Of a DNA stretch of 6,315 bases, positions 1 to 6,262 are shown piece after piece. The position numbers were made by a program, and so were the translations under genes. The stretch is from Acetofilamentum sp. (lineage in GTDB: Bacteria; Bacteroidota; Bacteroidia; Bacteroidales; JAFGUD01), in assembly GCA_020722645.1 (NCBI GenBank), contig DYKL01000211.1:1-6315 (forward strand). Reading direction: 5' to 3'. The notes under the pieces are model-generated. The model ran no database searches and was not told the origin of the DNA. It saw only the letters and a list, made by a program, of their open reading frames with translations. Every line of letters begins with the position of its first letter. Positions within the stretch are counted from its first letter, which is position 1.

Positions 1-91
1 ATGAATGTTGAATGATGAATGTTGAATGATGAATGTTGAATGATGAATGTTGAATAATGAATGATGAATGTTGAATGTTGAATTTTGAATA
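1..91. repeat. Heptamer tandem array, WTGAATG type
   Basis: Thirteen contiguous 7-bp units can be read, alternating ATGAATG and TTGAATG for the first eight and drifting to TTGAATT and TTGAATA at the right end. The alternation makes a 14-bp higher-order unit in positions 1-56. The array begins at the window edge and may extend outside it. It has no coding potential, since TGA stops occur within the units. The function is unknown. Arrays of this kind usually vary in copy number by slippage, so the length may differ between strains. Confidence 0.9.
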
Positions 92-134
92 ACCAAAGGA
101 CAAACTATGAACAATGCACTATGAAATATGTAAC

Positions 135-220
135 TGTTACGAAATAACTTGTTTATTTGATATTTTTTACCACATAGACACATAGTTCACATAGATTATT
201 AAATATGTTTTTTCGTAACA
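135..220. repeat. Long imperfect hairpin element with perfect 10-bp ends
   Basis: TGTTACGAAA (135-144) is the exact reverse complement of TTTCGTAACA (211-220). Pairing continues inward to about 157/198 with only three T/T mismatches and one G-T pair, giving arms of about 23 bp. The 40-base loop (158-197) carries three CACATAG copies at 171, 179 and 188. It contains no ORF. The form resembles a small non-autonomous inverted-repeat element or a palindromic intergenic repeat. No clear target-site duplication was found, so a mobile origin is unproven. Confidence 0.6.
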
Positions 221-230
221 ATCTCTATGA

Positions 231-300
231 ACTATGCACTATTAACTATGCACAATGCACTATGCACTATTAACTATGCACTATGCACTATGCACTATTA
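231..300. repeat. Heptamer tandem array, ACTATGC/ACTATTA type
   Basis: Ten contiguous 7-bp units: ACTATGC alternates with ACTATTA, ACAATGC or ACTATGC, so a 14-bp higher-order unit is visible. Two degenerate units (ACTCTAA, ACTCTTA) follow up to about 314, just before the ATG at 321. Single related units (TATGAAC, AATGCAC, TATGAAA) appear earlier at 106-126. The array occupies the whole region where a promoter and leader for the downstream protease gene would be expected, and no convincing TAnnTTTG element was found between it and the start codon. Confidence 0.9.
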
Positions 301-320
301 ACTCTAAACTCTTATAGATT

Positions 321-2804
321 ATGAAAAAAAATATTTACCTTTTTGTGTTTTTAGCATTATTATTACAAACTAACTTTTTGTTTGGACAGTCTAAACCCCA
401 AGTTGAATGGGATAAAACTTATGGCGAGAAAAAAAATGACATCGGTTATTCAGTTATTGAGACAAAAGCCCACGGTTTTGCTATTGCTGCATCCCAGTCG
501 AAAGGATTGGGAGGTTATTTGTGGTTGTTTCAAACAGATGACAAAGGAAATTCTACCGGTGAAAAATTCAACAAAAACTTATATGTTCCTCAAACAAAAT
601 TAGTTCCGACAAAAGACGAAGGTTTCCTGACTTTCGGAATTTATCAGATGACAGATGCAGGAAATTTCACATTAGTAAAAACAGATAAATACTTCAATAC
701 AAAATTTGAAACAAAATACAATGTAAATGGTGATGTTTTCCCTACAAATGTTATCGAAACATCTGACGGCGGATACGCTTTTATCGGTTATCAGGGATAT
801 GGAGAATCTTTTAGTTCAAAATATACCGTTATTAAAACAAATGCGTCCGGCACATCACAATGGCAAAAAGAATACGGAAACAACTACAGAAACACGATAA
901 ATTGTATTGTCGAAACCGATGACAAGGGATTTATTGTTGCCGGAGGAAGAACATTTGAAGACCAAGGCTCTGACGCCCTTTACATAGCTAAAATTTCAGC
1001 AAAAGGTGATATTGTATGGGAAAAAACTTATGGAGGCAGCAGTTCAGATATTGCTTGTGATATTGTTGCTACAAAAGACAATGGTTTTCTTGTTCTTGCA
1101 AATACAGCTTCAAAAGGTTCGGGCTGGATTGATATGTGGTTAGTTAAAATAGATGCAGAAGGTAAACTTATCTGGGATAAAACTTATGGTGGTGCTCAAA
1201 ACGACGAAGGTTCCGAAATTATTTGCGATAACGAAAACAGTTTTTTAATTGCAGGAAGCACAAAATCAAAAGGCAGCGGCGACTGGGATTTTTGGCTGAT
1301 AAATATTAACGCTAACGGAGATATTTTATGGGATGAAACTTACGGCGGAATGTATGAAGATAAAGCATATTCAGTTACAAAAACTTTTGATGGCGGATTT
1401 GCTGTTATTGGCGAAACTGAATCAAAAGGTGCCGGAAAAAAAGACGTTTGGTTAGTTAAACTGCGTTTTTCTGTTCGTGAAAGAGCGACTGCTTATGTTC
1501 AGAACAATATTTACGAATGGGAAGCAAAAGGAAAATACGAAAAGCTCGAAGACTATCAGGTCAGAGTAAACGAAAGCACAAGGCAACAAAAGATTTACGA
1601 ACTAATGGACGAATTTTTCGGACAAATCGGCGAACCTATTTTCAAAAATGAAATACCAACTGCAACTCTTGATTATGATACTGAAAGCGAAATTTTCAGA
1701 GTTAATCTGACTTATTTCAAGCCAATCTACATTCCCGTTCCGATTGACGAAGCAGAAGTTTTTGAAAAAAATTTTAAAAATCTGGTTTTCAAAGATATGC
1801 GTTTTAATTTGACGGTTGATGATAAATTGGAAATCGCTAAAATGACAATAGTCAATATGATGAACAACAAAACATATTTCTTTGACGCATCTGTACCGGT
1901 CGTATTTAATAACCAGACAGTAGTTACCGAATTTGACCCTATAGTAATAAAACCAAATCACGAAGACAATGACGAACCAAACAATAACAATACAGGTAAT
2001 GACGTTGATACAGATATTCCAAACTCAGGTAAAACATACCCAAACAAGTACGCATTGATTATCGGAAATTCAAATTATATAGAACACGGCTCGGATATGG
2101 TAGATATTAAATACGCAATCAATGATGCCAAAATTTTTAAGCAATATGCTATAAATATACTTGGAATTCCGAATGACAACAATCATATTTATTATATCGA
2201 AGATGCAAACGCTACTTACATAAAAATATATATGGACAATTTCGCAAAGCTTATAAAAGCAAAATCCGAAGGTGAATTTTTTGTTTATTACAGCGGACAC
2301 GGAACACAAAACGAACAAAATGATGCTTTTATAGTTCCTGTTGGGGTTACATCTGATTATATAAACGATTTTGGCGTAAAATTAGCCGATTTTTATACTA
2401 ATATTGCTCCCGAAGGCAACAAAAAAGTTTTTGTTTTCCTTGATGCTTGTTTCAGCGGTGGCGGAAAAACAGGACAATTGCTCATAAATGCAAAAACAGG
2501 ACTAAAACGTACTCCTAATACCGAAAACGTAAGTTCAAATCTGTTCATTTTCGCAGCCTCATCTGAAAAACAAATATCACAGGAATATTTTGAAAAACAG
2601 CACGGATTATTTACATACTTTCTACTGAAAAATCTAAAAGAAACAAAAGGAGAAATAACTTACGGAAGTCTCACAGAAAAAGTCATTGATGATGTTACAT
2701 CAACAGCTTTAAATCCGCAGAACAACCTTAAAGAACAAACTCCGACAATCAACATAAATCCGGCTATACAAAATCAATGGAAAAACTGGAAAATTAACCC
2801 ATAA
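321..2804 (+). CDS. Secreted beta-propeller / caspase-like protease (peptidase C14 type)
   Basis: Probable exported cysteine protease of 827 residues. Residues 1-22 form a signal peptide (MKKN, hydrophobic core, cleavage near FG|Q23) with no lipobox Cys. Residues 29-383 carry seven repeats with the pattern DGG(F/Y)...G...S.G..D.WLVK...G...W.KTYGG. The tryptophans W181, W233, W285 and W337 are exactly 52 apart, which implies a seven-bladed beta-propeller. Residues 384-547 are a domain I cannot name, and about 548-571 an Asn/Asp-rich linker. A caspase fold starts near K576 (KYALIIGNSNY). The catalytic pair is His660 in YYSGHG and Cys710 in DACFSGG, with Asp708 where the P1-binding acidic residue of metacaspase-like enzymes lies. 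If that holds, cleavage after Arg/Lys is expected, as in bacterial orthocaspases. No type IX sorting domain is evident, so the periplasm or envelope is the likely site. The substrate is unknown. It is probably co-transcribed with the gene at 2941. The dyad makes the class secure; the propeller is inferred from the repeat pattern. Confidence 0.93.
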   Translation: MKKNIYLFVFLALLLQTNFLFGQSKPQVEWDKTYGEKKNDIGYSVIETKAHGFAIAASQSKGLGGYLWLFQTDDKGNSTGEKFNKNLYVPQTKLVPTKDEGFLTFGIYQMTDAGNFTLVKTDKYFNTKFETKYNVNGDVFPTNVIETSDGGYAFIGYQGYGESFSSKYTVIKTNASGTSQWQKEYGNNYRNTINCIVETDDKGFIVAGGRTFEDQGSDALYIAKISAKGDIVWEKTYGGSSSDIACDIVATKDNGFLVLANTASKGSGWIDMWLVKIDAEGKLIWDKTYGGAQNDEGSEIICDNENSFLIAGSTKSKGSGDWDFWLININANGDILWDETYGGMYEDKAYSVTKTFDGGFAVIGETESKGAGKKDVWLVKLRFSVRERATAYVQNNIYEWEAKGKYEKLEDYQVRVNESTRQQKIYELMDEFFGQIGEPIFKNEIPTATLDYDTESEIFRVNLTYFKPIYIPVPIDEAEVFEKNFKNLVFKDMRFNLTVDDKLEIAKMTIVNMMNNKTYFFDASVPVVFNNQTVVTEFDPIVIKPNHEDNDEPNNNNTGNDVDTDIPNSGKTYPNKYALIIGNSNYIEHGSDMVDIKYAINDAKIFKQYAINILGIPNDNNHIYYIEDANATYIKIYMDNFAKLIKAKSEGEFFVYYSGHGTQNEQNDAFIVPVGVTSDYINDFGVKLADFYTNIAPEGNKKVFVFLDACFSGGGKTGQLLINAKTGLKRTPNTENVSSNLFIFAASSEKQISQEYFEKQHGLFTYFLLKNLKETKGEITYGSLTEKVIDDVTSTALNPQNNLKEQTPTININPAIQNQWKNWKINP

Positions 2805-2815
2805 GGACTACAAAA

Positions 2816-2914
2816 CAACCTAATATGGGTTAAATATCAATAAACCAACCCAATATGGGTTGAATATCTATAACAAACAAATCAAAACAACCCCGTAAGG
2901 GTTGAATATCAATA
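2816..2914. repeat. Three copies of a hairpin-plus-GAATATC intergenic repeat
   Basis: Three units each consist of a 5-bp stem with a 5-base loop, followed by a conserved tail: AACCT-AATAT-GGGTT (2817-2831), AACCC-AATAT-GGGTT (2847-2861) and AACCC-CGTAA-GGGTT (2889-2903), followed by (G/A)AATATC and then an ATA-containing end. The first stem keeps pairing through a T-G pair. Spacing is 30 then 42 bp. They fill most of the gap between the protease gene and the next gene. There is no T-run after the hairpins, so they are unlikely to be intrinsic terminators; mRNA stability or processing between co-transcribed genes is possible. Confidence 0.75.
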
Positions 2915-2940
2915 AAAAAACAAAATAAATACAAATACTT

Positions 2941-3846
2941 ATGAAAAAAATCCTTTCTCTTTTATTAGGTCTTTTGCTAATTGCAAAAATTGGTTACAAT
3001 CAACATTTTATTCCTGTAGATTTGATTGTAGATGCACGTGACATTAGTGTTGCACTATACGGAGGTTTCTCGCTTGACGGTGCCAATGGAGCAGGTTTAA
3101 TCGATAATCTGTCAAGTACTACTGAATCTGGTTTTATTGTAAATGCCTTGTATAAAGTGAACTCAGGCAGAAACGGCAGTAACGAAACTTTTCATCAGTT
3201 CATTATTGATATCAATCCTGTTATTATTGACTGGGATCCTTTCACTTGGAACAAACTCATCAAACAACCATCCGAAAATTTCAGCGTTTACAAAATGCCT
3301 TATCAGGAAGAATCTGTTCTACACATAGGCTGGCACAAAAACTGGCTCGGTAAATTCTTTCGTGGTGGTCAAGACCAACTTCAACACACTATGCTTTTTG
3401 GTGAAATGTATTTTACTCCATACAACATCTATCAAACTGTAAACAATGTTGAAGAAAATTACAGATTTTCGGTTTTCAACGTTACACTTGGAACACAATA
3501 TTCATTTATTAAAAAAGAAGTTCCAACACTTAAAAACTTTTTGATAGGAGCTGCATTTCAAATGAATTTTATGCTTACAAACGAAAGTGATCAATACAGC
3601 GGAAGTATGCAAGCTGTAATGGGTAATGCTTATGCCGGAAGACAATACTGGGGACCGGGTGCAAAAATTGTTGTACAAACAAATGCTTTGAATATTTACG
3701 TAGAAGGACGTCAGTATTACTCTTTTGAAACAACAGAAAAATTCACCAACGAACCCATAATTTTGGTAGGTGCTTTCGGAAACATCAAATGGAAACGTCA
3801 AAGTAATGATGATAACGGAGACAAAGAAGATGTTGAATTAGAATAA
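2941..3846 (+). CDS. Exported protein of unknown family, possibly envelope or outer-membrane
   Basis: A 301-residue protein whose family I do not recognise. Residues 1-20 form a signal peptide (MKKI followed by a Leu-rich core), with cleavage probably near residue 20-21 before Gln. The rest contains alternating aromatic/polar stretches, such as the segments around HTMLFGEMYFTPYNIY and YRFSVFNVTLGTQYSF, and a Gly-rich C-terminal part (GRQYWGPGAKIVV, ILVGAFGNIKWK). These suggest beta-strands of a barrel or surface beta-protein, but this is weak. The last 13 residues are strongly acidic (DD, DKED, ELE). It follows the caspase-like gene on the same strand after 136 bp with no T-tailed terminator and no recognisable promoter between them, so an operon is likely. 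Its transcription should end at the hairpin at 3865-3909. The ATG at 2941 is chosen because it gives the signal peptide directly. A role linked to the protease (partner, anchor or substrate) is only suggested by adjacency. Confidence 0.8.
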   Translation: MKKILSLLLGLLLIAKIGYNQHFIPVDLIVDARDISVALYGGFSLDGANGAGLIDNLSSTTESGFIVNALYKVNSGRNGSNETFHQFIIDINPVIIDWDPFTWNKLIKQPSENFSVYKMPYQEESVLHIGWHKNWLGKFFRGGQDQLQHTMLFGEMYFTPYNIYQTVNNVEENYRFSVFNVTLGTQYSFIKKEVPTLKNFLIGAAFQMNFMLTNESDQYSGSMQAVMGNAYAGRQYWGPGAKIVVQTNALNIYVEGRQYYSFETTEKFTNEPIILVGAFGNIKWKRQSNDDNGDKEDVELE

Positions 3847-3864
3847 AAAATTGCACAACTCTAC

Positions 3865-3909
3865 AAAGTTCGTTATATGTTGATAGTCAATTATATAACG
3901 AACTTTTTT
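3865..3909 (+). terminator. Intrinsic terminator after the gene ending at 3846
   Basis: Perfect 14-bp inverted repeat: AAAGTTCGTTATAT (3865-3878) against ATATAACGAACTTT (3893-3906). A further TTGA/TCAA pairing (3880-3883 with 3887-3890) closes the loop to TAG. A T-run (3904-3909) overlaps the right arm. The stem is long but AT-rich. It lies 18 bp after the stop codon, and the other strand lacks a T-run, so it acts for the rightward genes. Confidence 0.9.
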
Positions 3910-3967
3910 GTTTTAGCGATATTTTTTCAATATAAAAAACAAATTGAATAAGTTTTAAATATAGATT

Positions 3968-3997
3968 TTTGTAACCGATAAAAAATCTTTTATTTTG
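3968..3997 (+). promoter_or_regulatory. Probable Bacteroidota-type promoter for the gene at 4015
   Basis: TTTG at 3968-3971 is followed after 19 bp by TATTTTG at 3991-3997. This resembles the -33 TTTG / -7 TAnnTTTG consensus, with one base missing inside the -7 element. Transcription would begin about 10 bp before the ATG, giving a very short A-rich leader (AAAAAATAATCACT) without a Shine-Dalgarno sequence. The position, between a strong terminator and a start codon, supports the call. Confidence 0.5.
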
Positions 3998-4014
3998 CCG
4001 AAAAAATAATCACT

Positions 4015-4605
4015 ATGAAAAAAATATCAATTATTGTAATTTTAACATTGATTTCCGGTTTTGAAATTTTAGCTCAGGAAGTTGGTGTAATTATAGGTTA
4101 TAGCTCATCAACAATTACCGTTGATACAAAATTTGAAAAAGAGCTTGAATTTAGTCCCGGTGTTAATTTATCGATTTTGTTTAATAAAGAAATAGCGCCT
4201 CAAATTTATTTCAGACCCGGCTTCGGCTTGTCGCAAAAAGGATATTATGACAAAATTTTTAAGATTAGGTATAATTTTTACTACTTACAGGGCGATTTTG
4301 ATTTTACATATTTGTTCGACGAAATACCTATCTATATCGAAGCAGGAATGTTTTCATCATTCGCCGCCGCAGGAACTTATATTTTCAGAGATGAAACCTA
4401 CAATCTGGAATTCGGCAAAAACCACACAAATCCTTTTGATTTGGGCATCTCAATCGGTGCCGGATATATCTATCAAATTGATGATTTGAAAATTTTCGGT
4501 GAATTAAAATATGAAATTGGATTTGTAAATTTATATCCTCACTACAACAATTTTTACCAGAATAACACACTAAAATTAAATCTGGGAATTATGTTCGGGT
4601 TGTAG
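4015..4605 (+). CDS. Small outer-membrane beta-barrel protein (porin family, PorT-like)
   Basis: A 196-residue exported protein. Residues 1-20 form a signal peptide ending in ILA|Q21. The mature part shows the succession of amphipathic strands of the Bacteroidota 'outer membrane protein beta-barrel' family (OMP_b-brl_2 type): a VGVIIGYSSSTITVD opening strand, S-P-G-V-N-L with F-R-P-G-F-G-L-S-Q-K-G-Y near residues 44-75, YNFYYLQ leading into a strand ending in EIPIYIEAG near 85-112, ISIGAGYIY, LKYEIGF, and a final strand LKLNLGIMFGL that ends in a hydrophobic residue as barrel C-termini do. The length is usual for an eight-stranded barrel of this family. A ligand or transport role cannot be told from sequence; many members are structural or unassigned. 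It has its own promoter and lies behind a terminator, so it is probably a single-gene unit, convergent with the ATPase gene. Confidence 0.85.
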   Translation: MKKISIIVILTLISGFEILAQEVGVIIGYSSSTITVDTKFEKELEFSPGVNLSILFNKEIAPQIYFRPGFGLSQKGYYDKIFKIRYNFYYLQGDFDFTYLFDEIPIYIEAGMFSSFAAAGTYIFRDETYNLEFGKNHTNPFDLGISIGAGYIYQIDDLKIFGELKYEIGFVNLYPHYNNFYQNNTLKLNLGIMFGL

Positions 4606-4610
4606 CAGGA

Positions 4611-4821
4611 AATTTTGGTCAAAAAGAAAGGGTGTTTTTGTTGATTTTTGGTCAAAAAGAAAGGTTGTTATGGTAATTTTTGGTCAAAAAGAAAGGGTGT
4701 TTTGGTTGATTTTTGGTCAAAATACAAGGGTGTTTTGGTTGATTTTTGGTCAAAAAGAAAGGGTGTTTTGGTTAATTTTTGGTCAAAAAGAAAGGGTGTT
4801 TTGGTTGATTTTTGGTCAAAA
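4611..4821. repeat. 33-bp tandem repeat array, left block
   Basis: Six full units and one partial, beginning at 4611, 4644, 4676, 4709, 4742, 4775 and 4808. Each unit opens with ATTTTTGGTCAAAA, continues AGAAAGGGTG and ends TTTTGGTTG or TTTTGGTTA. The second unit is 32 bp, with one base lost. The fourth has TACAAG in place of AGAAAG. The seventh stops after 14 bases and passes into unrelated sequence. Units abut without spacers, so it is not CRISPR. The core TTTTTGgtCAAAAA has dyad symmetry, as many protein-binding sites do. It starts six bases after the beta-barrel gene's stop codon. The remaining gap, 4822-4904, has a tandem GATACAAATT pair (4884-4904) and no gene. Confidence 0.95.
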
Positions 4822-4904
4822 TTCCGTTTTTTTCTGATATTTTACTTTTCAGAATTTTCAAACTATGCACAACTCTACTTCACGATACAAATTAGATACA
4901 AATT

Positions 4905-6218
4905 TTATTTTTTTTTGAAATATGTCTCAATTGCATAAAATGGAATTTCCAAAATCGGTGCCTGAATACTAAATTTTGACTGCGAAATTTTTAATGCTTT
5001 TTTGCTGTTATATTTTTCTGTAAACATTGTTAAACTCTTTAAAGTTCCTTTTTTTCCTGATTTTACTTCAATCGGTACAATATCTGAATTTTCTTCAATA
5101 ACGTAATCAAGTTCTGCATTACTGCTTTTTTCTTCCCTTATCCAATAATACAAACCCGTTTTTACTTCGGGTTCAGAGTTTGCAATTAGTTCTTGTCCTA
5201 CGAATTGTTCAGCAACTGCACCATTATAAATAGCAGTAAAATCTTTCTGTTTTGTAGTTTCAGAATAAATACCGCTTAAAGAGTGCATTAAACCAATATC
5301 TAAAAAGATAAGTTTAAAAAAATCGTTGTCTGCCGAAGATTCCAAAGGAATACCTGCCCCACTTGTTTTTTTAACTTTTTGAACTATTCCGGCATTTTGT
5401 AAAAGTTCAACAGCTTCTTTCAAATCACGTGATTTAATATTTTTATCAATTTTAGCATAAACGAATTTTTTGCCAATCATTGCCGGGACACCGTAAAATA
5501 TTTTTTGCAGATATTTATGTTTAATTTCTCTTGCATATTTTCCAAAATCATCAATAAATGTCTGAATTAAGCTATGTTGGATTTTCTGGCATTTTAAAAT
5601 ATCTCTGTTTTCAACATATTCTTTGACAACGGCGGGCATTCCACCTATTAAAAAATATTTACGAAGCAGTTCATTAAGTTTTTGATGGATTGCATCAGGA
5701 ATTTTTGAAAGATTTTCAAAATCAAGTATATGTTTATGTAATACATTTTCTCCAAGTGCATCAAGAAACTCACCAAATGACATTGGTTTCAGATATAAAT
5801 ATTGTACTCTGCCAACAGGCATTCTGAAATTTTCTGAGTTTAATGCAAATTCTAACAAAGAACCTGCTGCAATAACATGTAATTGTTGCATTTCTTCATA
5901 AAAATATCTCAAAGATATTATTGCTTGCGGACATTCCTGTATTTCGTCTAAAAAAAGCAGAGTTTTGCCAGTGTTTAATTTTTCTGCTGTTAAAAGAACA
6001 ATTTTTTCTATTATATCATGTGGATTTAATGTGTCAAAAATTTCTTTAAACTCAGGATTTCGCTCAAAATTTATTGTAATAATGTTTGAAAATTCATTTT
6101 TGCCAAAATAATTTACAATAAATGTTTTTCCTGTCTGCCTTGCTCCTCTGAGCAATAAAGGACGGTGATTTATGTCATTTTTCCAAGCAGTCAGATATTT
6201 GTATATTGTTCGGTTCAT
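4905..6218 (-). CDS. AAA_14-DUF4143 family ATPase
   Basis: A 437-residue protein of the widespread ATPase family with an N-terminal AAA_14 domain and a C-terminal DUF4143 domain. Numbering from the chosen start: Walker A GARQTGKT at 25-32, Walker B LLFLDE at 87-92 followed by IQ, sensor-like AAGSLLEF at 117-124, the family block MPVGRVQYLYLKPMSFGEFL at 133-152, YFLIGGMPAVV at 188-198, and a winged-helix-like stretch near 235-282. The C-terminal part has ELDYV (Asp371) and IEVKSG (Glu384, Lys386), a spacing like the PD-(D/E)XK nuclease fold; nuclease activity is not established for the family. The cellular role is unknown. The start at 6218 (MNRTIYKYL) matches the usual N-terminus. An in-frame ATG at 6245 would add nine residues, but lies upstream of the likely -7 promoter element. 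The gene is convergent with the beta-barrel gene and is enclosed by two blocks of the same 33-bp repeat. Confidence 0.92.
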   Translation of the reverse strand: MNRTIYKYLTAWKNDINHRPLLLRGARQTGKTFIVNYFGKNEFSNIITINFERNPEFKEIFDTLNPHDIIEKIVLLTAEKLNTGKTLLFLDEIQECPQAIISLRYFYEEMQQLHVIAAGSLLEFALNSENFRMPVGRVQYLYLKPMSFGEFLDALGENVLHKHILDFENLSKIPDAIHQKLNELLRKYFLIGGMPAVVKEYVENRDILKCQKIQHSLIQTFIDDFGKYAREIKHKYLQKIFYGVPAMIGKKFVYAKIDKNIKSRDLKEAVELLQNAGIVQKVKKTSGAGIPLESSADNDFFKLIFLDIGLMHSLSGIYSETTKQKDFTAIYNGAVAEQFVGQELIANSEPEVKTGLYYWIREEKSSNAELDYVIEENSDIVPIEVKSGKKGTLKSLTMFTEKYNSKKALKISQSKFSIQAPILEIPFYAIETYFKKK

Positions 6219-6232
6219 AAGTTTATTTTTTG

Positions 6233-6262
6233 CAAATATAAACATTTTTGGTCAAAATACAA
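6233..6262 (-). promoter_or_regulatory. Probable promoter of the ATPase gene, overlapping the repeat array
   Basis: On the minus strand, TATATTTG (6240-6233) fits TAnnTTTG exactly. A TTG (6262-6260) lies 19 bp upstream of it, the same spacing as in the promoter before 4015. The -7 element ends 14 bp before the ATG at 6218. The TTG comes from the CAA of the TACAAG variant unit; the commoner AGAAAG unit would not supply it. Confidence 0.6.

Noticed and set aside
204..211. TATGTTTT as a -7 promoter element for the protease gene
   Set aside because: It misses the G of TAnnTTTG, lies more than 100 bp from the ATG, and falls in the arm of the hairpin element; no TTTG was found at the right distance.
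1602..1961. Open frame on the minus strand inside the protease gene, with similar ones at 2070-2318 and 3502-3801
   Set aside because: They are antisense to well-supported coding regions, have Cys/Phe/Ile-rich compositions typical of shadow frames, and show no domain or start signal.
4611..4821. CRISPR-like array
   Set aside because: The units abut directly and no unique spacers separate them; no cas gene is nearby.
4832..4854. TTCTGA/TCAGAA hairpin as a terminator for the converging genes
   Set aside because: The stem is only 6 bp with an 11-base loop. On the minus strand it is followed by A residues, and on the plus strand only a short interrupted T stretch follows, so it is not convincing in either direction.
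4648..4938. Possible 96-residue repeat protein (FWSKRKGVLVD units of 11 residues) across the 33-bp array
   Set aside because: The frame stays open only because 33 is a multiple of three. It would start at a TTG inside a repeat, has no signal for initiation, is broken by the 32-bp unit, and ends in low-complexity sequence overlapping the ATPase 3' end. Similar units at 6244-6315 show that the repeat is not gene-specific.
6219..6245. N-terminal extension of the ATPase from the ATG at 6245
   Set aside because: The extra residues do not match the usual family start, and the best promoter element lies downstream of that codon.
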